Source of the DNA: Mesorhizobium sp. NBSH29
Lineage (GTDB): Bacteria; Pseudomonadota; Alphaproteobacteria; Rhizobiales; Rhizobiaceae
NCBI RefSeq assembly: GCF_015500055.1
Contig: NZ_CP045492.1
Span: 444,501-508,500 of the forward strand
DNA: 64,000 bases
Direction: 5' to 3'
Shown: positions 36,097 through 44,327 of the stretch, piece by piece
Layout of the letters: every line of letters starts with the position of its first letter
How positions within the stretch are numbered: the first letter of the stretch is position 1
Program-made: the position numbers and the translations under genes
Notes under the pieces: model-generated
The model's input: the letters and a program-made list of their open reading frames with translations, nothing else
Told to the model about the DNA's origin: nothing
The model's database searches: none

Positions 36097-37383
36097 ATGC
36101 GTAAATCCATACTAGCCACTGTCGTACGTGCCAGCCTGCTTGTCTCGGCGCTTGCGCTGACCGCTTGCACCGACAACACGCTTGGCGGCATTTCAAGCGG
36201 CAGCGCGAAGGCCGAAAAGCCTCTGCCTGCCAAGCTGGTGGCCAAGATGAAGGCCAAGGGCATGACCCGTACGTCGCCGGTTATGGCCCGCATTTTCAAG
36301 GAAGAGGGCAAGGTCGAGGTCTGGAAGCAGAAGAACAATGGTCGCTACGACCTGATCGCCGAATATGACATCTGCAAATGGTCGGGCAAACTTGGCCCGA
36401 AATTCACCGAGGGCGACCGCCAGGCACCAGAAGGCTTTTACACGGTTCGCCCGGCGCAATTGAACCCGCAGTCCAGCTTTCATCTCTCCTTCAATATGGG
36501 CTTCCCGAACGCCTATGACCGTGCCAATGGCCGCACAGGCGCGCATCTGATGGTTCATGGTGCCTGTTCTTCAGCGGGCTGCTATTCGATGACAGATCCG
36601 CAAATCGAGGAAATCTACGCCTTTGCCCGCGACGCCTTTCGCGGTGGCCAGACAGAATTCCAGATCGAGGCATTCCCCTTCCGCATGACGCCTGCCAACA
36701 TGGCGCGCTATCGCAACGACCCGAACTACGAGTTCTGGAAGATGCTAAAGGAAGGCTACGATCACTTTGAAATCACCAAGGTGCCGCCGAAGGTTGATTT
36801 TTGCGAAAAGAAATACGTCTTCAACCAGATCGTCGAGCCCGGCACGGTGTTCAACCCGGCAGGAGCCTGCCCGATGACGACACAGCCGGATTCACTGAAG
36901 ACCGCCTATCAGAGCTACCAGACGAGCTATGAGGCGGCCTTTTCCAGCGCCACCACATCCAGCGTTCCACCGCCCAAGCCAACCATCCTGGGCACCAAGG
37001 AAGCTGCTCTTGTGTCGGAATGGACAAAGAAGCGTGCCCGCGGCGAGCGTGTACCGATGGAGCCCCCCACTCTGAAGCCAGATGGCACCGTCGTTGTGAC
37101 ATCGCGCATGGGCCGCATCGATTCGCCCGAAGGTCGCAAACAGGCAGCACTTGATGCCGCGGCCGACGCCAAACGCAAGGCTGCAGAAGAAAAGCTTGCC
37201 GCAGAACAGCGGGCCAAGGACGAAAAGGCAGCGCTTGCCGCCGCAGCGGCAGATGCAAAAGCGACGCCGTCCACCGGCGCAATTGCTGCCCCTGCTGATA
37301 CCGCGCCTGCCGCAGTTGCCGAACAGCAGCCCGCGACACTGGGTGGCATGCGTAAGAAAATCGGTAATCTCTTCGGTGGGTGA
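36097..37383 (+). CDS. L,D-transpeptidase (YafK type) lipoprotein
   Basis: The 428-residue protein has a lipoprotein signal with lipobox LTAC at residues 21-24. The YkuD catalytic motif is HLMVHGACSSAGCYSM near residues 150-165, with the nucleophile Cys in the SAGC stretch. The YafK group crosslinks or trims peptidoglycan or attached proteins in the periplasm. The C-terminal 130 residues are Ala, Lys and Pro rich, low-complexity and probably flexible. Its last 8 bp overlap the TusA-like gene. Confidence 0.86.
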   Translation: MRKSILATVVRASLLVSALALTACTDNTLGGISSGSAKAEKPLPAKLVAKMKAKGMTRTSPVMARIFKEEGKVEVWKQKNNGRYDLIAEYDICKWSGKLGPKFTEGDRQAPEGFYTVRPAQLNPQSSFHLSFNMGFPNAYDRANGRTGAHLMVHGACSSAGCYSMTDPQIEEIYAFARDAFRGGQTEFQIEAFPFRMTPANMARYRNDPNYEFWKMLKEGYDHFEITKVPPKVDFCEKKYVFNQIVEPGTVFNPAGACPMTTQPDSLKTAYQSYQTSYEAAFSSATTSSVPPPKPTILGTKEAALVSEWTKKRARGERVPMEPPTLKPDGTVVVTSRMGRIDSPEGRKQAALDAAADAKRKAAEEKLAAEQRAKDEKAALAAAAADAKATPSTGAIAAPADTAPAAVAEQQPATLGGMRKKIGNLFGG

Positions 37384-37618
37384 GAAGACCTCTGCTAGAC
37401 CTGAAACCTATGATCTGCGGGGGCTGATCTGCCCCTTGCCCGTGCTTAAAGCCACCAAGCGCCTTGCCGGCATGATGCCAGGCGAACGGCTATGGCTGGA
37501 AACCACCGACCCGCTGGCTGTCATCGACATTCCCGCCTTTTGTGCTGATCAGGGCCACCGACTCGTGGAAACCGGTGCGATCGATGGCGGTCACCGCTTT
37601 CTTGTGGAACGCTGCTGA
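37376..37618 (+). CDS. TusA family sulfurtransferase
   Basis: The 80-residue protein starts with GTG 37376, inside the end of the L,D-transpeptidase gene. It carries the TusA/SirA motif DLRGLICPLPVLKATKRL with the persulfide Cys in the CPxP box at residues 20-23. Family members relay sulfur for tRNA thiolation or cofactors; without Tus partners nearby the acceptor is unknown. It ends 9 bp before the convergent CobW-like gene. Confidence 0.87.
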   Translation: MGEKTSARPETYDLRGLICPLPVLKATKRLAGMMPGERLWLETTDPLAVIDIPAFCADQGHRLVETGAIDGGHRFLVERC

Positions 37619-37627
37619 GGTCGAGGC

Positions 37628-38743
37628 CTAGGCTTTGAAACCTGCGATGGCGAGCGGATTGTTCGAAAGCGCGGCTCTGTCGGCACCGCCGGTTGTCGGC
37701 TGGTTGGTAATGCCGGCAAATAGCGCCTGAACGTAATCTTTCGGCATGTCGATCATGATCACTACAAGCCGCGTGCCGCGTGTCGCATCGGGCCATGCCG
37801 GCAGCTGCGCTGGTGGGTGCAGGACAGTTTGCACTCCATGCACCACCAGCGGCCGCGACGGGTCCTCGACAAGTTCGATAACCCCCTTGAGCCGCAACAA
37901 TTTGTCGCCATGGGTGGAGCGCAAAAGATCAAGAAAAGTTTCGACCGCTGAAAAAGGCAACGGCCCGTTATGGGTCAGAGACAGCGCTGTGACGCGGGAA
38001 TCATGGTGGTTGTGGTTGTGGTTGTGGTGGTGATGATGAGCATCATCATCATGTTCATGGTGATCATGATGATGCGTCTCGCCGAGCCAGCGGCGCACAT
38101 CGGCACTCTTGGTCTCGGGATTATAAAGCCCACAATTGAACAGCGCTGCGTAGCTCGCCTCGCCTGCTTCCGCAGCGACAATCTGGGCGCTCGGATTGAG
38201 CGAGCGCAATCGCGCCTGGAGCGTCACTAGGGCGTTTGGATCACCGACAAGGTCGGCCTTGGTGAGCACAATCCGGTCGGCCACGGCAGCCTGCTTGACC
38301 GCCTCGATATGGGCGTCCAGCGTGGCTTCGCCATGAACCGCGTCGACCGCCGTAATCACGCCGTCAAGCCGGAACGCCTGGACGAGCACGGGATGCGCCA
38401 TGATCGATTGCAGCACCGGCGCTGGATCGGCAAGCCCGGTGGTCTCGATAATCACCCGCTTTAAAGCGGCGATCTTTCCCGTCTGCAGCCGGTCGATCAG
38501 ATCGGCCAGCGTATCGACGAGTTCGCCACGCACAGTGCAGCACAGGCAGCCGTCTGAAAGCTGGATCACACCATCCGAGGCCTGCTCGACCAGCAGGTGA
38601 TCGATAGCGACATCGCCGAATTCATTGATGATGACTGCCGTATCGGAAAGCGCCGGGTCTTTTAGGAGCCGGTTGAGAAGCGTCGTCTTGCCGGCGCCCA
38701 GAAAGCCGGTGAGCACCGAGACGGGTATGGGGAAGGCATTCAT
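37628..38743 (-). CDS. CobW/COG0523 family GTP-binding metallochaperone
   Basis: The protein has 371 residues from ATG at 38743. The P-loop is LTGFLGAGKTTLLNRLL, and the GCLCCTV metal-binding CxCC motif lies near residue 70. A loop around residues 225-250 is extremely His/Asp-rich (DHHEHDDDAHHHHH), a likely zinc or cobalt store. The C-terminal CobW_C domain follows. It is in line with a D-Ala-D-Ala carboxypeptidase gene 4 bp upstream, which is a zinc-independent enzyme, so the link is unclear. The physiological metal cannot be told from sequence. Confidence 0.87.
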   Translation of the reverse strand: MNAFPIPVSVLTGFLGAGKTTLLNRLLKDPALSDTAVIINEFGDVAIDHLLVEQASDGVIQLSDGCLCCTVRGELVDTLADLIDRLQTGKIAALKRVIIETTGLADPAPVLQSIMAHPVLVQAFRLDGVITAVDAVHGEATLDAHIEAVKQAAVADRIVLTKADLVGDPNALVTLQARLRSLNPSAQIVAAEAGEASYAALFNCGLYNPETKSADVRRWLGETHHHDHHEHDDDAHHHHHNHNHNHHDSRVTALSLTHNGPLPFSAVETFLDLLRSTHGDKLLRLKGVIELVEDPSRPLVVHGVQTVLHPPAQLPAWPDATRGTRLVVIMIDMPKDYVQALFAGITNQPTTGGADRAALSNNPLAIAGFKA

Positions 38744-38747
38744 GCGG

Positions 38748-39917
38748 CTAGCCGCCGGCCTCAACCCTGGCTGTTTCCGTCTCGCCCGCCCCGGCTGGAA
38801 CCGTGGAGGCTGTATAGTCAGGGCGCGGTGTCGGCACCGGAATCCCTCCAATGTCCGGGCCAAGCCCGGCAGCCATTGCAGCGGCAAAGGCTTCAGGCAC
38901 CTTGCCAGTGGCTCCGCCCAGCCCGACGGTTTCAAGTTTGCGGTTCTCGACGCGGGCCAGAAAACGAGACTTCGGCTTTTCGGCAGCATTCTCGCTCGGC
39001 TGCTCCTTTGCCTTCTGGCCAGCCACTGGCTTGGGGCATATTGCGTCGCGCATGTCGCGCACCACGTCTGTACCGGTGCCATACGGTGCAAGTTCCGCCA
39101 CTGCTACCGGCTTGGCCTTGGGGTCGGCGAAACCTTCATCAAGCAATGCTGCGGCAGCCTCAGCGCGATTTTCGGCTGAACTTTCGCCCAGGACGATGGC
39201 CACCAGTGTGCGCCCATTGCGAGTGGCGGTACCTATCATGTTGAAGCCCGAGGAGCAGATGAATCCCGTCTTCATGCCGTCCGCTCCGGCATAGCGCCCG
39301 GCCAGAAGGTTAAAGCTGCCCATCTGCTTCTTGCCTATCTCAAGTCCCTCGATGGAGAAATAATGGGCATGTTGCGGAAATTCCAGCCGCAGCGCCATTA
39401 CCAGCAGTGCAAGATCACGAGCGGTTGAGTACTGATCCGGTGCTGGCAGGCCGTTGGCATTAGAAAAATGCGTGTCGCTCATGCCAAGCCGCGCCGCTTC
39501 CTCATTCATGCGGAGCACAAAGGCATCGTTGGAGCCACCGACATTTTCACCGATGGCCACAGCAATATCGTTGGCCGAGCGCACCAGCATCATCTTGAGC
39601 GCATTGTCGAGACTCAGCACGGAGCCAGGCTTGAAGCCCATTTTGGCCGGCTGCTGGGCAGCCGCGGCCTTGGACACCGTGACGGGCGACATCAGCTCAA
39701 TCTCACCCTCCTTGACCGCGCGAAAGGCTACATAGGCCGTCATCAGCTTGGTCAGCGAAGCTGGATACCAGCGCTGGAACGCATCCTCATGCTTCAATAC
39801 CTGACCGCTGGACAGTTCGAACAGCATGCTAGGATTGGCGTTCGCAACGCCGCCGGCAAGGCAGGTGGCAACGGCGACTGTGGCGCACACTGTGCGCAGG
39901 GGAAACCAATGGTGCAT
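38748..39917 (-). CDS. D-alanyl-D-alanine carboxypeptidase (DacA/DacF type)
   Basis: The 389-residue protein has a signal peptide ending after ANA near residue 27. Active-site motifs of serine peptidase S11 are present: SLTK (SxxK) near residue 55, SAN (SxN) near 114 and KTG near 218. It trims the terminal D-Ala of peptidoglycan stem peptides in the periplasm. The C-terminal 100 residues are Ala/Pro/Glu-rich and not conserved. It is followed closely by the CobW-like gene. Confidence 0.9.
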   Translation of the reverse strand: MHHWFPLRTVCATVAVATCLAGGVANANPSMLFELSSGQVLKHEDAFQRWYPASLTKLMTAYVAFRAVKEGEIELMSPVTVSKAAAAQQPAKMGFKPGSVLSLDNALKMMLVRSANDIAVAIGENVGGSNDAFVLRMNEEAARLGMSDTHFSNANGLPAPDQYSTARDLALLVMALRLEFPQHAHYFSIEGLEIGKKQMGSFNLLAGRYAGADGMKTGFICSSGFNMIGTATRNGRTLVAIVLGESSAENRAEAAAALLDEGFADPKAKPVAVAELAPYGTGTDVVRDMRDAICPKPVAGQKAKEQPSENAAEKPKSRFLARVENRKLETVGLGGATGKVPEAFAAAMAAGLGPDIGGIPVPTPRPDYTASTVPAGAGETETARVEAGG

Positions 39918-40115
39918 AACAAATCCGATTTAAGCTCTTGCTCTGTTCGCCCAAGGGTCCGTAAACTTCGGTACCCGTGCACTCGGGACAGCGCAGCCCC
40001 ACCCGGCGCTCGTTCCACGCAAAGGTGCTATTTCGGTTATGTGTCGTCAAGATGGCAAAGCCCACCATTAACGATTTCCTAACGTCTTGGTAAATTCTGG
40101 ATCGAAAGTGTTTTC

Positions 40116-41279
40116 ATGCCCATTCTCAATCGCGCCGCAGAACTGCAGACCGAAGTGTCCGGCTGGCGTCAGCATCTGCACACCATCCCCGAGCTCAATT
40201 TTGACCTGCCACAGACTTCCGCATTTGTAGCGCAGAAACTGAGGGAGTTCGGCTGTGACGAAGTTGCTACGGGCATCGCCAAAACCGGGGTCGTGGCCAT
40301 CATCGAGGGCAGGCTGGGTGCAGGAAGCACCATTGGCATGCGCGCTGACATGGATGCGTTGCCCATCCATGAGGCAGCCGCCCACCCCCACCGCTCAAAG
40401 ACGCCGGGTATCATGCATGCCTGCGGCCATGATGGCCACACCGCCATGCTGCTCGGTGCTGCCAAATATCTCGCTGAGACCCGCAATTTTGCGGGCCGCG
40501 TGGCGCTGATCTTTCAGCCCGCCGAAGAAGGCGGCGGCGGCGGCAATGTGATGGTGCAGGAAGGCATGATGGAGCGTTTTGGCATCGACAAGGTGTTCGG
40601 CATGCACAATATGCCGGGCTTGCCGGTCGGTCAGTTTGCGATGAAGCCCGGCCCGATCATGGCAGCCACCGCCGAATTCACCATCACCGTGAAGGGTAGA
40701 GGCGGCCATGCGGCCATGCCGAATCAGACGGTCGACCCGATCGTCATCGCCAGCCAGATCGTCGCTGCCTTTCAGACCATCGTCTCACGCAGCACAGACC
40801 CGATTGAATCGCTGGTCGTCTCGGTTACCAAGCTGCATGCGGGCGATGCCTACAACATTATTCCCGAGACCGCCGAACTGGCCGGCACTGTGCGAACCCT
40901 GAAGAAGGAAGTGGCGGCCCTTGCCAAAAAACGCATCCACGAAATCTGCGAAGGCATCGCCGCCGCCAATGGCGCAACCGTCGACATCGACTATGACAGC
41001 AATTACCCGGTCACCTTTAACCATGAAGACGAGACGGTATTCGCCGGCGATGTAGCATCGGTGATCGCCGGTGACGCCCAGGTCAACCGCGCCATGCCGC
41101 CGGTGATGGGCGGCGAGGATTTTTCCTACATGCTGGAAGCCCGCCCCGGCGCCTTCATCTTCATCGGCAATGGCGACACCGCAAGCCTCCACCACCCAGG
41201 CTACGACTTCAACGACGAAGCCATCGCCCACGGCGTCAGCTACTGGGTACGCCTTGCCGAAACCGCCCTCCCTGCCTGA
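40116..41279 (+). CDS. M20 family N-acyl-amino-acid amidohydrolase
   Basis: The 387-residue zinc aminoacylase/carboxypeptidase has GMRADMDALPI near residue 74 and HACGHDGHTAMLLGAA near residue 103, the M20D metal and catalytic pattern, and PAEEGGGG with the acidic general base near 135. It probably hydrolyses N-acyl amino acids or hippurate-like amides. The stop codon lies inside an 8-bp inverted repeat (GCCCTCCC at 41265-41272 and GGGAGGGC at 41281-41288) that could act as a weak terminator. A split tRNA-Arg follows. Confidence 0.9.
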   Translation: MPILNRAAELQTEVSGWRQHLHTIPELNFDLPQTSAFVAQKLREFGCDEVATGIAKTGVVAIIEGRLGAGSTIGMRADMDALPIHEAAAHPHRSKTPGIMHACGHDGHTAMLLGAAKYLAETRNFAGRVALIFQPAEEGGGGGNVMVQEGMMERFGIDKVFGMHNMPGLPVGQFAMKPGPIMAATAEFTITVKGRGGHAAMPNQTVDPIVIASQIVAAFQTIVSRSTDPIESLVVSVTKLHAGDAYNIIPETAELAGTVRTLKKEVAALAKKRIHEICEGIAAANGATVDIDYDSNYPVTFNHEDETVFAGDVASVIAGDAQVNRAMPPVMGGEDFSYMLEARPGAFIFIGNGDTASLHHPGYDFNDEAIAHGVSYWVRLAETALPA

Positions 41280-41350
41280 AGGGAGGGCAGAACAGACCGT
41301 TCAAAACCGGTTGGCGAAAAGCCGCGAACCGTCTATGTGTCTGCCCGGTT

Positions 41351-41390
41351 GGTCCCGTAGCTCAGTAGGATAGAGCGACAGATTCCTAAT
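41351..41390 (+). pseudogene. 5' half of split tRNA-Arg(CCU), with attL
   Basis: Bases 41351-41390 are the acceptor 5' strand, D arm, anticodon 5' strand (ACAGA) and the anticodon loop TTCCTAA plus the next T of a tRNA. The sequence then changes at 41391 to unrelated DNA. Joined to 44337-44373 it rebuilds a perfect 77-nt tRNA-Arg(CCU): anticodon stem ACAGA/TCTGT, T stem ACTGG/CCAGT, acceptor GGTCCCG/CGGGATC and encoded CCA. It is therefore the host gene, cut by insertion. Confidence 0.92.
41382..41390. other. attL core
   Basis: ATTCCTAAT covers the anticodon loop of the split tRNA and is repeated at 44328-44336. Flanking bases differ at both ends, so the shared core is exactly 9 bp. Confidence 0.88.
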
Positions 41391-41433
41391 TCGATGCTCT
41401 TGAAACGGAAAGGCTAATCGGATCATAAGCATA

Positions 41434-41457
41434 AGCCTCTTCGGTATCGACCAAGTA
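41434..41457 (+). repeat. Inverted repeat before the element's tRNA
   Basis: CTTCGGTA and TACCGAA surround a 9-base loop about 30 bp before the intact tRNA. It could be an integrase arm site, an operator or a processing hairpin; its role is unknown. Confidence 0.4.
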
Positions 41458-41485
41458 CCGAATAGACACCGTAAACTGCCAAATT

Positions 41486-41562
41486 GGTCCCGTAGCTCAG
41501 CAGGATAGAGCACGAGATTCCTAATCTCGGGGTCGTGGGTTCGAATCCCGCCGGGATCACCA
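41486..41562 (+). tRNA. tRNA-Arg (anticodon CCU), carried by the element
   Basis: The 77-nt cloverleaf has acceptor GGTCCCG/CGGGATC, anticodon stem CGAGA/TCTCG with loop TTCCTAA, T stem GTGGG/CCCGC and an encoded CCA. It reads AGG codons. It differs from the split host tRNA at 13 of 77 positions, mostly as compensating stem changes, while the acceptor stem and anticodon loop are identical. It starts 96 bp after the end of the host 5' half on the same strand, so the old host promoter could transcribe it. Confidence 0.95.
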
Positions 41563-41628
41563 TCTCCAGCGCAACGCTACCTGGAAACCGGCGTAGAACT
41601 TCGGCGTGCTCACCCAGGCGATTTAGCC

Positions 41629-41675
41629 GTCAATTTGTAGACCGAAGGTCGGGAGTTCGATCCTCGCGCCGCAAC
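41629..41675 (+). pseudogene. Possible 3' tRNA-half remnant
   Basis: The stretch around GGTCGGGAGTTCGATCCTCGC looks like a variable loop and T arm (TTCGATC loop, stem GGGAG/CTCGC with one mismatch). No matching 5' acceptor strand or CCA end is present. It may be a relic of an earlier insertion into another tRNA, or chance. Confidence 0.25.
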
Positions 41676-41738
41676 CCGAGGATTGGCTGCAGCCGATCCC
41701 TCCCGCAATTGACGCAAGGAAGATAGGTGGAAATCGGC

Positions 41739-42604
41739 TTATACTTTCTCGAAAGCAGCACGAAAGTCATATGATCGAATTACCCGACCGGAGTTGAGCT
41801 TTTCCTTGGCGAAAGAGCTGCGGCTGTCCCAAACATGCCGGGCAAGGTTGACGTTGCGGTTTAAGCGCCGCGCAAGCGGGTCTGCCACAGGAAACCGTTC
41901 GATCAGATCGACCGTAACGTGGAAGCCGTCTCCATAGGTTCGCCAATAATCATAGAAAAGCTTGGACGAGAGAATTTGAAGGACAAGTCCACGCTCCTCT
42001 TCGGAGTGCGTTTTGATTGGGATGCAGCCCGCGACTGCTGCCTCATAGTCCCTAATGCCAATGTAGTTTCTCGCAACACCACCCACCGAGAAAACTGGCT
42101 TTCCTATCTTGGACAGAAAAGTGCGGAGCGGGCGCGCACCGCTTGCCCCGTGCATGTAATCGGCCAGCGCGTCCGACGCGGGCCTAGGTATCTGTCCGCT
42201 CGGATCATCGCTATTGAATGCGCGAAACCGTGGAACGGTAGATAGCAATGTTGTGCGTTCGGCCGCAGACCAGCTTAGGAGGGGGGCCGCCTCGCGAAGC
42301 ATGGGATCGGGGCCGCCGATATTGAGAATGGTACAGCGCTGGCTGTTCGCCCGGTTCGTGTTAGTGCTGTCGGGCTTTCCTGTCTTGAAAAGACAATCGG
42401 GGATATTGTCGTAGCTGGACGCGCTGATGCTCATTCCTGCTGCTCTGATTGTAGTCCGAAGGTCCGCGTAATCGCGGCTGAAGCACACAGAAAGGGGGAG
42501 GATCAGGCCGCCGCTTCGGTGTCGTACCAGGGACTGCGGGAATGGGTGTCGAGAACGTGGCGCACCGCGTCTTCGACGTCGTTCTTAGTGAGAGTTGCCG
42601 ACAT
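41739..42604 (-). pseudogene. Degraded type II/IIG restriction-methylase (Eco57I-like), C-terminal part
   Basis: A frame at 41739-42488 encodes about 249 residues resembling the C-terminus of Eco57I/N6-methylase-type enzymes, including YDNIPDCLF, QRCTILNIG and the typical SSKLFYDYWRTYGDGFHVTV. The N6-methylase core with its NPPY motif is missing. A proper start exists: ATG at 42604 with GGAGG 8 bp before it opens a 33-residue frame that stops at 42503-42505, and the fragment continues in another frame. This fits an internal deletion plus frameshift of a once larger gene. Confidence 0.7.
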
Positions 42605-42788
42605 GGCATAAACCTCCGTTGAGCCGGCATCGCTGCCGGCTGGTTTCAGACATTGATTTTCTGTCTGAGGAGGACTGGGATCGCCCCGGTCACGCGCTTG
42701 GCCTTTCGGCTCCTCGCAGCGCGCGTCATCTAATAATCACCGATCACGATCGGCAGACATCAACGTTTGCTATGCCTAAGTCGTTGAT

Positions 42789-43025
42789 TTATCGACAGGT
42801 GGATTTTTGGTGGGAAGTTTTTTTGGCACTGCCGCCCCGCACGAAGGCGTCGAGATCATCAATGTGGTAGCGGATGAACTGTCGGCTCACGGCATGAAAG
42901 ATCGGCCCTTCGCCTTTCGAGCGCCAGCCTTTCAATGTACCGGGCGCTTTTCCGAGATACCGGGCAGCCACTGCCGTATCCAGCCACGGGCTTGTGGGTT
43001 CTAGGATCGTTGGTTCATGCGGCAT
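42789..43025 (-). CDS. Helix-turn-helix (excisionase-like) protein
   Basis: The protein has 78 residues from ATG at 43025. A winged-helix HTH_17/MerR-like motif reads LDTAVAARYLGKAPGTLKGWRSKGEGP and then FIRYHIDDLDAFV, the pattern of recombination directionality factors and AlpA-like regulators. It overlaps the integrase end by 11 bp, so it is translated with it. It probably promotes excision or controls the integrase. Confidence 0.8.
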   Translation of the reverse strand: MPHEPTILEPTSPWLDTAVAARYLGKAPGTLKGWRSKGEGPIFHAVSRQFIRYHIDDLDAFVRGGSAKKTSHQKSTCR

Positions 43026-44184
43026 CGCGGGCCCCTGTCTGTTCAACCGTCTTCAAGGCGGGACGGCGACCGGCAAGGACCTTGTCCTCAAGAGCCTGCG
43101 CATGCGGCCGCAGGTGCTCGACGAGATGTTCGGCATGGACGTATCCGCCGGAAGCGCCAGGCAGCCGCTGGCCGAGAAGCAGGGCGCTTTCGGCATAAGG
43201 CACGCCGGCAGCGATGAACATGGTACGGGCATGATGCCGATATTCGTGCGGGCTCGGCAGGTCCGGACTATCCTCCTTCGGTTCCGTCACATGGCCGCTG
43301 CTGCTTAAGGGCGATGGCCAAAGCCAGGGGTTGTTCAGGGGTTCGTCCTCGGCAAGGCGATCATGGATCATACCGGCGAGCCACGTTCCCATCGGAAAAA
43401 GCATACGGCCGCCAGTCTTCATGTGATCGAAGGTGAGAATGTTCTTTTCAAGGTCCACATCGGAACGGCGAACCTGAAGGATCGACGACCGTCGAGCGCC
43501 GGTCAGAAGCATGGCGCGGTGCAGGTCACGCCGAATGGGTGACAGGATCTCGCTCTCCCGCCACCATGCCACGAGATCGAGACTTTCAACCTCGCGCCGC
43601 TTCGGCATGGGGATGCGTATGGCGGAAACCGGATTGGATGTGATGGACTGGTCCATCCGCATGGCGGTGTTGATCACAGCGCGCAGGGTGCGCATCACCC
43701 CGCTCGCAGTCGTCTGACCACTCTTCTCGCGAAGCCGGTCGTATATGTCGCGCACTTCCGAGCGGCCGAGATCGGCCACGGCCCTATTGCGATAGCGGAC
43801 GAGGTAGTGATCGACATGATAGCGATAACTCTCTTCAGTCGCCTCCCGGAAAGGCTTTTCGCCGAGATGGATTTCAAGTGCCTTGGCGACCGTGACGCCG
43901 CTTTCTTCCGGTCCCGCTGTTGGATCGACGCCCGACTGGATTTGCGACATGATCGCCTTGGCCCGGTTACGGGCCTCGCGCAGACCGATGCGGTCCACGC
44001 GATCGATCTTCACCCGCACGGTGCGGACGTGCCGACCGTTCCTGCGGACATCGCCTTGAACGGCGTAGGTCTTTGTGGTGGCATGGCATATGACCATCAG
44101 GCCCTTGACTTGTTCGTCTCGCCAAATGCCCGAGCTTGGTTCGAGGTCCCGGATACGGGCCTCAGTGAGGTTAATGACAGCCAT
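43015..44184 (-). CDS. Tyrosine-type site-specific integrase
   Basis: The 389-residue integrase has an arm-binding N-terminus, a core-binding domain near 100-185 and a catalytic domain. Arg lies in LLTGARRSSILQV, Lys in FDHMKTGG, HxxR in PHEYRHHARTMF and the nucleophile Tyr in SGGYVHAEHL. It differs from the P4 family only moderately. It lies 143 bp inside attR and points inward, with the xis-like gene overlapping its 3' end. It presumably acts on the tRNA-Arg anticodon-loop core. Confidence 0.93.
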   Translation of the reverse strand: MAVINLTEARIRDLEPSSGIWRDEQVKGLMVICHATTKTYAVQGDVRRNGRHVRTVRVKIDRVDRIGLREARNRAKAIMSQIQSGVDPTAGPEESGVTVAKALEIHLGEKPFREATEESYRYHVDHYLVRYRNRAVADLGRSEVRDIYDRLREKSGQTTASGVMRTLRAVINTAMRMDQSITSNPVSAIRIPMPKRREVESLDLVAWWRESEILSPIRRDLHRAMLLTGARRSSILQVRRSDVDLEKNILTFDHMKTGGRMLFPMGTWLAGMIHDRLAEDEPLNNPWLWPSPLSSSGHVTEPKEDSPDLPSPHEYRHHARTMFIAAGVPYAESALLLGQRLPGASGGYVHAEHLVEHLRPHAQALEDKVLAGRRPALKTVEQTGARDAA

Positions 44185-44197
44185 ATTCGTCTTCTCC

Positions 44198-44228
44198 GGA
44201 GCACTGTGTGGAGCACCGTACGGAGACC
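44198..44228. repeat. 12-bp imperfect tandem repeats upstream of the integrase
   Basis: GGAGCACTGTGT, GGAGCACCGTAC and a partial GGAGACC follow with a 12-bp period just before the integrase start. They may be arm-type integrase sites or repressor sites. Confidence 0.45.
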
Positions 44229-44327
44229 TTTACGGATCAGCGTACATCGACGATAATGTCGCTTAAGAGGCTGTCCGCGAACCATTAATCCGCAATAACT
44301 CGTTATAGATCAACGACTTCGAGCCGA

